Shown: positions 1 through 5,195 of the stretch, one piece after another
Position numbering within the stretch: the stretch's first letter is position 1
Layout: the number at the start of each line of letters is the position of its first letter
NCBI GenBank assembly: GCA_030633645.1
Contig: DAOVRY010000020.1
Coordinates: forward strand, 1-8,366
Reading direction: 5' to 3'
Source of the DNA: Pseudomonadota bacterium
GTDB lineage: Bacteria; Desulfobacterota; DSM-4660; Desulfatiglandales; B25-G16
Length of the DNA: 8,366 nt
Program-made: the position numbers and the translations under genes
Notes under the pieces: model-generated
What the model saw: the letters and a program-made list of their open reading frames with translations, nothing else
Databases searched by the model: none
Told to the model about the DNA's origin: nothing

Positions 1-111
1 ATCTTTATACCTCAGAATGAGGAAGCCAGAAAATATATCACCGACCGATTGGAAGAAACGGAGAGAGAAGAAATTTTTGTAAAAAAGCTTATTAAGCAGA
101 GGATGGGGTGA
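1..111 (+). CDS. C-terminal end of an unidentified protein (5' truncated by the window)
   Basis: An open frame enters from the left edge and runs for 36 codons to TGA at 109-111. The visible tail is highly charged and helical in character (many Glu, Lys, Arg; ending in KQRMG), with no recognisable catalytic motif. The stop overlaps the GTG start of the next gene by 4 nt (GTGA), the usual sign of translational coupling in an operon, which supports both reading frames. The family cannot be told from so short a piece. Confidence 0.55.
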   Translation: MFIPQNEEARKYITDRLEETEREEIFVKKLIKQRMG

Positions 112-266
112 GGGGTTTTATAAAAAATATCCGTGAAAGGTTTACGAGGCTGAATCAAAACCAAAGGATAATCCTTCTTGCAACTGCATTTTTGATAGTG
201 CTGAATTTTATAATACTTATCCTGAGTATAGATATTACTTTCAGAGTATTGGAAAAGATTGGGTAG
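108..266 (+). CDS. Small single-pass membrane protein, 52 aa, unknown function
   Basis: GTG start inside the stop of the preceding gene, with a weak purine-rich stretch (AGAGGA, 98-103) just upstream. The predicted 52-residue protein has a basic N-terminus (about residues 2-20, rich in Arg, Lys and Asn). One strongly hydrophobic segment follows at about residues 21-41 (Leu/Ile/Val/Ala/Phe), then a short tail ending in KIG. By the positive-inside rule the N-terminus should face the cytoplasm. I do not recognise a family. The same frame continues past TAG (264-266) and TAG (279-281) into the remnant at 282-473, so this could be the intact N-terminal part of a decayed longer gene rather than a natural 52-residue protein. 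Confidence 0.45.
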   Translation: MRGFIKNIRERFTRLNQNQRIILLATAFLIVLNFIILILSIDITFRVLEKIG

Positions 267-281
267 ATCAGGGGCCGATAG

Positions 282-473
282 AAAAGTGTTCGGATAGAAA
301 CACAAAAGATTCCATGCCGGAAACAAAATGATTTGCCAGAAGCTGGAGTAGTTTGGATATAAAAGAAGACCGGTTTCGATCTACTGGTGATCCCTGATAG
401 GGCTGAAAAACCAATTCCTGATCAAGAAATAATCGATCTGATTGATAATATGGATCCAGATGGAGGTGAATAA
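282..473 (+). pseudogene. Possible decayed small gene with an in-frame TAA
   Basis: In one frame, 282-359 reads as 26 codons ending in GVVWI, then TAA (360-362), then 36 further codons (363-470) to TAA at 471-473. The second part is protein-like: a hydrophobic LLVIP strand followed by an acidic tail ending in DNMDPDGGE. It has no credible start codon with a ribosome binding site after the TAA. The frame is the same as that of the small membrane protein upstream, from which it is separated by two TAG codons. A degraded C-terminal part of a ~120-codon gene fits. A chance open stretch is the alternative. No homology is claimed. Confidence 0.3.
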
Positions 474-481
474 ACTAGGAG

Positions 482-497
482 AGATTAAGTTTAATCT
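482..497. promoter_or_regulatory. Perfect 7-2-7 palindrome upstream of the CNB gene, candidate operator
   Basis: AGATTAA-GT-TTAATCT is a perfect inverted repeat with a 2-nt spacer, too tight to form an RNA hairpin loop, so a dimeric protein binding site is the better reading. It lies 7 nt upstream of the ribosome binding site of the CNB-domain gene. The sequence does not match the FNR box (TTGAT-N4-ATCAA). The function is inferred from symmetry and position only, and the AT-rich composition makes chance possible. Confidence 0.3.
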
Positions 498-517
498 TTA
501 AATAGAAAGGAGTAGCC

Positions 518-970
518 ATGTTTATTAAAGAAATCGATCTTTTCAAGGGAATGGGCATGGAGGTTATCGACGAAATTTTTCAAATATCGGCGGTAGAATC
601 CTATAGTGACGGCTATATTTTGTTCAAGAAGGGTGACCCTGCACATAACTTTTATCTCCTTGAGCAAGGGGAGATAAAACTGACCATTGGAGAGGAAGGT
701 CGCTTAGGCTTTATCATGAGTCCAGGGGATGCTTTTGGCTGGTCCAGCTTAGTTGATCGTGACGTGTACACGGCTACTGCAGAATGCAAACTCCCAAGTA
801 AATTGATCAAAATCGAAACAGACAAGCTGGATAAGGTATTTGAAAAATATCCAGCCAGCGGGCTAATATTCTTCAAACGTTTGGCAAGAGTTATGGGCGA
901 ACGATTGATCACGACTTACAATATGCTTCTTTCTGCATACAAAGGAGGGGAGCAACCCTCCTATGGATAA
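518..970 (+). CDS. Stand-alone cyclic nucleotide-binding (CRP-like) domain protein without HTH
   Basis: 150 residues, ATG preceded by GAAAGGAG with 5-nt spacing, an excellent ribosome binding site. Residues about 8-100 have the cNMP-binding beta-roll of the CRP/FNR superfamily: a first helix (LFKGMG...), then ILFKKGDPAHNFYLLEQGEI, then the phosphate-binding-cassette region PGDAFGWSSLV...YTATAEC at 69-90. In cAMP binders this cassette reads roughly GE(L/I)-x-L ... R-(S/T)-A. Here Gly-Asp replaces the usual Gly-Glu (70-71) and Tyr84 stands where the phosphate-contacting Arg is expected, so cAMP binding is doubtful. The protein ends after the long C-terminal helix (about 113-141). The winged-helix DNA-binding domain of a ~230-residue CRP/FNR regulator is absent, and nothing downstream restores it. 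It is probably a ligand or redox sensor or protein-interaction module rather than a transcription factor. Confidence 0.85.
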   Translation: MFIKEIDLFKGMGMEVIDEIFQISAVESYSDGYILFKKGDPAHNFYLLEQGEIKLTIGEEGRLGFIMSPGDAFGWSSLVDRDVYTATAECKLPSKLIKIETDKLDKVFEKYPASGLIFFKRLARVMGERLITTYNMLLSAYKGGEQPSYG

Positions 971-978
971 ACAAAGGG

Positions 979-1015
979 GGTTGTCCGGAAATTGTTATAT
1001 TTCTAAGACCTTTTT
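979..1015 (+). terminator. Candidate intrinsic terminator of the CNB gene
   Basis: Just after the CNB stop codon an imperfect stem can form: GGT (979-981) with ACC (1008-1010) at the base and GAAAT (988-992) with ATTTC (999-1003) at the top, around a 6-nt loop. An internal loop separates the two. Five T residues follow directly (1011-1015). The stem is interrupted, so strength is uncertain. Confidence 0.35.
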
Positions 1016-1097
1016 CCTCTTCCAATAAGTAAGGCGAGAGATTAATCTACATCATCCCACTGCACTGAGTTTAACAACTTACTGATCAGTACCCTAT

Positions 1098-1130
1098 GAG
1101 CGAACTTTCTCAGGGAGGAGCTCTTTTTTT
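1098..1130 (+). terminator. Weak second terminator candidate between convergent genes
   Basis: GAGC (1098-1101) can pair with GCTC (1120-1123), or TTTCTC (1106-1111) with GAGGAG (1115-1120) using two G-U pairs. Seven T residues follow (1124-1130). The T tract is good but both stems are poor. It sits in the convergent gap between the CNB gene (+) and the selenoprotein gene (-), where a terminator is expected. Confidence 0.3.
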
Positions 1131-1193
1131 ATGACTGGCCTCAGGCCATTTGAAAGCAGAAAATGGATTCCACTGCTCTGGCAATCAAATGCG

Positions 1194-1517
1194 TCAGTCC
1201 ACCCATTGAGGTTCGCCTGAAACCGGATACCCTCCTTCTGAAAGGTTCCCTATAATCTGATCCACGCTCGTTTTGGTGGTATGAAACGTCACGCTTACCG
1301 TGCAGGACTCCGGGAACAGACCGTAGGTCACGATCCCTTGAGTATTTATTAGGATAGACCTTATCCTATCTTGTGGCTCACCTCAGCATCCGCTCGGAAC
1401 ATTAAGGACCGTAAGATTTACTGTCTTTCTGGTTTCTGCCGTACCAGCATGCTGGCATCCGACCAGGAAAAACAGGCCTAAGAGCACGATAACAACAGCA
1501 GCATTTCTTTGTCTCAT
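1194..1517 (-). CDS. HMA/MerP-like lipoprotein, probable selenoprotein (in-frame TGA = Sec45)
   Basis: Minus-strand frame of 108 codons from ATG (1517-1515) to TGA (1196-1194), crossed by one TGA at codon 45 (1385-1383). Residues 1-21 are a lipoprotein signal peptide: basic MRQR, hydrophobic core, lipobox L-V-G-C with Cys21 as the lipidation site, so the product should be anchored on the outer face of a membrane. Residues 32-99 follow the beta-alpha-beta-beta-alpha-beta pattern of heavy-metal-associated domains: TVNLTV strand, loop with SGC-U, helix to LINTQGIV, strands with TVSVTFH, then KTSVDQIIGNLSEGGYPV, very close to the usual ending of HMA domains. The TGA falls where the second Cys of the GMxCxxC metal site belongs, next to Cys44. 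The frame resumes for 62 codons without further damage, and a SECIS-like hairpin follows the TGA. A purine-rich GAGGGA site lies upstream of ATG. Likely role: binding or handling of a thiophilic metal, or thiol/selenol redox, outside the cytoplasm (inference). Alternative: pseudogene with a nonsense mutation. Confidence 0.8.
1350..1368 (-). promoter_or_regulatory. Probable bacterial SECIS element for the TGA at 1385-1383
   Basis: Read on the minus strand, TAGGATA (1368-1362), loop AGGTC (1361-1357) and TATCCTA (1356-1350) form a perfect 7-bp stem with a 5-nt apical loop. Exactly 21 nt lie between the TGA and the loop. Published descriptions of bacterial SECIS elements expect a short stem, a small apical loop with a G in its first two positions, and a loop about 16-37 nt after the UGA. 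All three are met (G is loop position 2). As usual in bacteria, the element lies inside the coding sequence. An alternative shorter pairing, GATAG with CTATC, also places a G first in the loop. Confidence 0.7.
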
Positions 1518-1721
1518 GAGATCTTCCCTCTCTTAAGGATACATAATTTCGTTGGGTACACTACAATCAAGGCCTTTTGCAACTCAATAGAAAACACATA
1601 AGGGATTTTACATCTTTAAAAAACGCGATGATACCATCGACAGGAAACCCTTTGACTAATCCCCCTTTACCCTGGTAAAGATGCTTGTATCTCTCTGATT
1701 ATTAAAACTCATTCTCACTTG
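1518..1721. promoter_or_regulatory. Divergent intergenic region with promoters for the selenoprotein gene (-) and the pgpA cluster (+)
   Basis: About 200 bases without a gene between divergent starts, so at least two promoters should lie here. For the plus strand, TTGACT (1652-1657) is a good -35 match, but the -10 at 18-nt spacing (TAAAGA, 1676-1681) is poor. For the minus strand only weak sigma70-like combinations are visible (for example TTGATT and ATTATG 17 nt apart), so no single promoter is claimed. CGATG-ATAC-CATCG (1626-1639) could form a small hairpin. The palindrome at 1665-1680 is listed separately. Confidence 0.4.
1665..1680. promoter_or_regulatory. Perfect 7-2-7 palindrome upstream of pgpA, candidate operator
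   Basis: CTTTACC-CT-GGTAAAG is a perfect inverted repeat with 2-nt spacer. It lies between the candidate -35 (1652-1657) and -10 (1676-1681) of the pgpA cluster, 41 nt before the ATG. The spacer is too small for an RNA hairpin, so a dimeric repressor site is plausible. This rests on symmetry and position alone. Confidence 0.3.
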
Positions 1722-2237
1722 ATGTCAACTAATCAATCTGATAAGTTTATATTAATAAAAAAGGCAATCAAGGAAGGTAATTTTTTCGACCGGATTGCCC
1801 TGATTTCATCAATATGGTTCGGTGCAGGTCTGCTGCCGGTAATGCCAGGTACCTACGGCACGGTTGCAGCCATACCTCTGTATCTAGTTGGAAGTTTTCT
1901 AGCTCCTCAATACCAGCTCTCTATTTTACTGATAATCGTCATCGGCGCAATCTGGTCATCTCACAGAAGCCAGGGCATCCTGGGTGTGCTCGATCCACAG
2001 GAGATCGTTATTGATGAGGTAGCTGGGTTCTTAGTAACCGTCATCCTTATACCCTTTACCTGGACAACCCTCATAGCAGGGTTTTTCCTCTTTAGGTTTT
2101 TTGATATCCTGAAACCACCTCCCATAAAAGGAATTGAAAGCAGGGTAAAGGGGGGAGTTGGGGTAGTCCTTGATGATCTGGTGGCCGGTGTATATGCTCA
2201 TATTTCCTTGAGGCTTCTTGTCTATGTGTTTAACTGA
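1722..2237 (+). CDS. pgpA: Phosphatidylglycerophosphatase A
   Basis: 171 residues from ATG 1722 (a TTG directly before it is less likely). PgpA is an integral membrane enzyme that dephosphorylates phosphatidylglycerol phosphate to phosphatidylglycerol. Family features visible: GAGLLPVMPGTYGTVAAIP (residues 35-52), the acidic DPQEIVIDEVAG (91-102), FRFFDILKPPPI (124-135) and DDLVAGVYAH (151-160), with about four hydrophobic membrane segments. The acidic residues are thought to coordinate Mg2+ in this family. Length is normal for PgpA, with an N-terminal extension of about 20 polar residues. No Shine-Dalgarno sequence precedes the start, which is unusual next to its neighbours. A purine-rich AAGGAAGG (1771-1778) inside the frame is not followed by a usable start. 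First gene of the plus-strand cluster, 24 nt before cinA. Confidence 0.93.
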   Translation: MSTNQSDKFILIKKAIKEGNFFDRIALISSIWFGAGLLPVMPGTYGTVAAIPLYLVGSFLAPQYQLSILLIIVIGAIWSSHRSQGILGVLDPQEIVIDEVAGFLVTVILIPFTWTTLIAGFFLFRFFDILKPPPIKGIESRVKGGVGVVLDDLVAGVYAHISLRLLVYVFN

Positions 2238-2261
2238 AAACGCGTTATTGACCGGAAAAAA

Positions 2262-3518
2262 ATGCTGACAGAGATCATAGTAATAGGTAATGAATTGATT
2301 TCTGGAAAAACAAGAGATCTTAATGGCTGGTATGCATCACGGTGTCTCTTATCTTGCGGCCTAGAGGTCAATGAAATTACAACCGTGGGCGACAACTACA
2401 ATACACTCTCCGCCGCGTTGAGGAGAGCTGTAAAAAGGTCTCATTTTATCATTGTCACGGGTGGATTAGGCCCAACCGAAGATGACCTAACCACTCAGAT
2501 AGCGGCAGAGGCCCTTGACAGACCCCTCTGTTTTGATCAAGCCCTTCTCGATCACATAAGGGAGGGTACGAAGAGATTAGGCCTTACCTGGTCTCCCTCA
2601 TTAGAAAAACTAGCCTGGCTTCCCAAAGGGGCAAAGATCTTGGATCCTCACGGACATACCTGCGGTTTTTCACTATCAAAAGAAGACAGTCAGGTCTATT
2701 TCCTGCCAGGTGTTCCCGAGCAGATGAGGGAGTTGATGGATAGGTTTGTTGTTCCAGATATTCTTAGAAGATGTACACCGGTCACGGTGCCACGACATAG
2801 GGTACTTAAGGTCTATGGATTGAGTGAATCCCAAATTGTGGATGTCTTCAAGGGTCTCAAAGATGATCGAAAGAAGGTAATGTTTGGCTTCTATCCCTTT
2901 TTTCCTGAACACCGCATCACCATTACAGTCCGGGGAAAAGATGAAGCGGAGATTGAAAGGCAATTGACCAGGGCCGAGGATAAAGTCAGGAATCTCTTAG
3001 GATCCTATGTCTTTGCATCAGGTGACAAAACCATGGAAGCTGTCGTTGGAGAGTTGCTCAGAGAGCAAGAGATGACGTTGTCTGTTGCCGAATCATGCAC
3101 GGGGGGCCTCATTGGCCATAGGCTTACCTCCATATCAGGGAGTTCCCTCTACTTTGAGCGGGGGTTGATTGTTTACAGCAATAGATCCAAGGTCGAGATG
3201 CTTGGGGTAAGGCAAAAAACCATAGATTCATATGGGGCTGTAAGTGATCAAACAGTAAGGGAAATGGCGGAGGGAGCCAAGACGACTGCGAAAACAGATA
3301 TGGGGCTCGCTGTAACAGGCATCGTCGGTCCTTTAGGGGGAACAGAGGATAAACCAGTTGGCACCGTGTTTATTGGACTCTCTGTCCACAGCAAGGCATT
3401 CTCCGGTCACTATCGTTTTTCTGGAGACAGGAATAAGGTCAAGCTTAACGCTGCTGAAATGGCCCTTGATTGGGTCAGGAGATATCTCAATGGCTATTCG
3501 TTCATTCCTGGCATTTGA
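2262..3518 (+). CDS. cinA: CinA-like protein: nucleotide-pyrophosphatase-type domain plus NMN deamidase domain
   Basis: 418 residues, the usual length for two-domain CinA. Residues 1-170 form the MoaB/MogA-like domain (EIIVIGNELISG near the N-terminus, IIVTGGLGPTEDDLT at about 65-79), associated in this family with ADP-ribose pyrophosphatase activity. Residues about 260-410 form the C-terminal PncC domain, which deamidates nicotinamide mononucleotide to nicotinate mononucleotide. It shows SVAESCTGG with the catalytic Ser278, YSNRSKVEMLGV, GAVSDQTVREMAEGA and TGIVGPLGGT...KPVGTVFIGL. The common GPGGGT is GPLGGT here. The start is fixed by alignment of the first strand; its ribosome binding site is weak (GGA 7 nt before ATG). 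It overlaps the following thpR by 29 nt. Association of cinA with recA is a known arrangement in several phyla. Confidence 0.94.
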   Translation: MLTEIIVIGNELISGKTRDLNGWYASRCLLSCGLEVNEITTVGDNYNTLSAALRRAVKRSHFIIVTGGLGPTEDDLTTQIAAEALDRPLCFDQALLDHIREGTKRLGLTWSPSLEKLAWLPKGAKILDPHGHTCGFSLSKEDSQVYFLPGVPEQMRELMDRFVVPDILRRCTPVTVPRHRVLKVYGLSESQIVDVFKGLKDDRKKVMFGFYPFFPEHRITITVRGKDEAEIERQLTRAEDKVRNLLGSYVFASGDKTMEAVVGELLREQEMTLSVAESCTGGLIGHRLTSISGSSLYFERGLIVYSNRSKVEMLGVRQKTIDSYGAVSDQTVREMAEGAKTTAKTDMGLAVTGIVGPLGGTEDKPVGTVFIGLSVHSKAFSGHYRFSGDRNKVKLNAAEMALDWVRRYLNGYSFIPGI

Positions 3519-4062
3519 ACTTCCCTCTGAGATCAGGGAACAGATTGCGAAGATCTCTCGTGAACTGCAGCAATCGAGCCTGCCCGTGAGGTGGGTTAAG
3601 ACAGAAAACATTCATCTCACGATCATCTTCCTTGGGTCAGTTGGTGAAGATACCATAGATGATATAAAAGAGAAGAGTGGCGCGGTTGTTAAACGGTTTT
3701 CAGCTATCGCGATCCGTCTGAATGGTATTGGTGTTTTCCCTAACCGGAGGAGACCAAGGGTGTTTTGGGTTGGCCTTGATGGAGAGATTGAAAGCCTGTC
3801 AAATTTGCGAAATGAATTACAGGCAGAACTAAAGGCGCTGGGTTTTAAGCCAGAAAAAAGGCCATTCAGGCCACACCTGACATTGGGTCGTTTTAAGAGT
3901 TCATTGGAGCGGGATGAGGAATTGAAATGGATTCTTGATCGATTTCATGATATTAATAGTAATCTACACTACCTTAATGAACTTATCCTTTTCAAAAGCG
4001 ATCTTAAGCCAAGCGGTCCACTTTATACAAAAATGGCTGCTTGGCCATTGACAATGGATTAA
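3490..4062 (+). CDS. thpR: RNA 2',3'-cyclic phosphodiesterase (2H phosphoesterase)
   Basis: 190 residues from ATG 3490, chosen because MAIRSFLAFELP is the family's usual N-terminus and AGGAG (3477-3481) lies 8 nt upstream. The open frame extends further back to 3358 only as a shadow of cinA. The two catalytic HxTx motifs are present: HLTI (42-45) and HLTL (129-132). ThpR (LigT) hydrolyses 2',3'-cyclic phosphate RNA ends to 2'-phosphomonoesters and can ligate tRNA halves in vitro. Other family signals: RWVKTENIHLT and a basic PNRRRPR stretch (84-90), plausibly contacting RNA. The start lies inside the cinA 3' end (29-nt overlap), implying coupled expression. It sits between cinA and recA, an order seen in deltaproteobacterial relatives. 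Confidence 0.93.
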   Translation: MAIRSFLAFELPSEIREQIAKISRELQQSSLPVRWVKTENIHLTIIFLGSVGEDTIDDIKEKSGAVVKRFSAIAIRLNGIGVFPNRRRPRVFWVGLDGEIESLSNLRNELQAELKALGFKPEKRPFRPHLTLGRFKSSLERDEELKWILDRFHDINSNLHYLNELILFKSDLKPSGPLYTKMAAWPLTMD

Positions 4063-4070
4063 TCAGGCTC

Positions 4071-4107
4071 TAACTGTTCACCAGTGTTTAGTGGGGCTGA
4101 ACGGTTA
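4071..4107 (+). promoter_or_regulatory. Inverted repeat in the recA leader (10-bp arms, 17-nt loop)
   Basis: TAACTGTTCA (4071-4080) and TGAACGGTTA (4098-4107) are complementary at 9 of 10 positions, and the remaining pair is U-G. In RNA this is a 10-bp stem with a 17-nt loop. As DNA it is a spaced operator-like inverted repeat. No T tract follows, so it is not a standard terminator. Being directly upstream of recA, it may be a damage-response operator or an mRNA leader structure. It is not a clear match to the E. coli, Bacillus or Geobacter LexA boxes that I know. Confidence 0.4.
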
Positions 4108-4122
4108 CACCAGACTTTAGTG
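4079..4122 (+). repeat. 15-nt direct repeat in the recA leader, period 29
   Basis: CACCAGTGTTTAGTG (4079-4093) recurs as CACCAGACTTTAGTG (4108-4122), 13 of 15 identical, with starts 29 nt apart. Each copy is followed by a G-rich stretch, the second being the recA ribosome binding site (AAGGGGGA, 4123-4130). The first copy lies in the loop of the inverted repeat described above. It may be a duplicated regulator-binding element or a simple local duplication. Confidence 0.45.
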
Positions 4123-4135
4123 AAGGGGGATTATC

Positions 4136-5188
4136 ATGGCAGTAGATTCGGAAAAGGAAAAATCGGTGGGTCTCGCCATTTCACAGATTGAAAAGCAGTA
4201 TGGGCGAGGATCGATAATGAAGTTGGGGCAAGATGGGGCAGTGATAGACATTCCTGTCATCTCTACAGGCTCTCTTGCCCTGGATCACGCCCTTGGTTTG
4301 GGTGGGGTACCGCGGGGAAGAGTGATAGAGATCTTTGGTCCTGAATCATCAGGAAAAACTACCCTGGGCCTCCACATTATTGCAGAAGCGCAGGCCAAGG
4401 ATGGGATTGCTGCCTTTATAGATGCCGAACATGCCCTTGATCTCTCCTATGCCAAAAGACTCGGGGTGCACGTTGATTCCCTGCTGGTATCCCAACCGGA
4501 CAGCGGGGAGCAGGCACTGGACATAGCAGAAATCCTGGTGCGGAGCGGGGCTATCGATGCGTTGGTCATCGATTCTGTTGCAGCCCTTGTTCCACGGGCA
4601 GAGATTGAGGGAGAAATGGGGGATCAGCAGATTGGACTGCAGGCCAGACTCATGTCCAAGGCCCTCAGGAAATTGGCAGCAAGCATTAACAGATCAATGA
4701 CTTGCGTTATCTTTATCAATCAGATCCGGATGAAAATCGGGGTGATGTTTGGAAACCCAGAGACTACCACCGGCGGGAATGCACTCAAGTTTTACGCAAC
4801 CCAACGCCTCGACATCCGAAGGATAGGCTCGATACAGGACGGTGACAAAACAATCGGCAACAGAACCAGGGTCAAGGTAGTGAAGAATAAGATTGCTCCT
4901 CCCTTCAGACAAGCCGAGTTTGACATTATCTATGGTACTGGCATATCAAAGGAAGGAGACCTGCTAGACCTGGGTGTTGAACTAGATATCGTGGAGAAGA
5001 GTGGCGCCTGGTACTCATTTCATGAGGAAAGGATTGGCCAAGGAAGGGAAAACGTTCGAAGGTTTTTGAGCGAGCATCCAGATGTAGTGAATGATATCTC
5101 TGAGAAGGTAAAGGCAAAACTTGGCCTCAGCAAAAAAAGAGATCTTTCACAAACCGAAACCGATAACGCACCGGAACAACACAAGTGA
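4136..5188 (+). CDS. recA: Recombinase RecA
   Basis: 350 residues, normal length. RecA polymerises on single-stranded DNA with ATP, drives strand exchange in recombinational repair and stimulates LexA self-cleavage. Visible signatures: Walker [10 protein letters not shown] (68-76), catalytic Glu98 in FIDAEHALD, Walker B LVIDS (143-147), and the DNA-binding loop L2 region around [20 protein letters not shown] (199-218). LDIRRIG and NKIAPPF follow, then the C-terminal domain with a polar tail. The start has a strong ribosome binding site (AAGGGGGA, 5-nt spacing). It is preceded by a repeat-rich 73-nt leader and followed 7 nt later by alaS with no recX between. No intein or truncation is seen. 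Confidence 0.98.
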   Translation: MAVDSEKEKSVGLAISQIEKQYGRGSIMKLGQDGAVIDIPVISTGSLALDHALGLGGVPRGRVIEIFGPESSGKTTLGLHIIAEAQAKDGIAAFIDAEHALDLSYAKRLGVHVDSLLVSQPDSGEQALDIAEILVRSGAIDALVIDSVAALVPRAEIEGEMGDQQIGLQARLMSKALRKLAASINRSMTCVIFINQIRMKIGVMFGNPETTTGGNALKFYATQRLDIRRIGSIQDGDKTIGNRTRVKVVKNKIAPPFRQAEFDIIYGTGISKEGDLLDLGVELDIVEKSGAWYSFHEERIGQGRENVRRFLSEHPDVVNDISEKVKAKLGLSKKRDLSQTETDNAPEQHK

Positions 5189-5195
5189 ATGACCT

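Noticed and set aside
264..281. Pyrrolysine decoding of the two TAG codons behind the small membrane protein
   Set aside because: A TAA in the same frame (360-362) would still interrupt it, there is no known Pyl family here, and decay or coincidence is simpler.
12..326. 104-codon open frame on the minus strand
   Set aside because: It lies opposite two coupled plus-strand frames, has no domain-like pattern and no convincing ribosome binding site. Treated as a shadow.
652..912. 86-codon minus-strand frame inside the CNB gene
   Set aside because: Opposite strand of a well-supported gene with a clear fold; no independent support.
1136..1148. Hairpin TGGCC-TCA-GGCCA as terminator of the selenoprotein gene
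   Set aside because: The stem is good, but on the minus strand it is followed by an A tract rather than a T tract, so it does not fit an intrinsic terminator.
3358..3489. Extended N-terminus for ThpR
   Set aside because: This part is the cinA 3' end in another frame. The family N-terminus and the ribosome binding site both point to ATG 3490.
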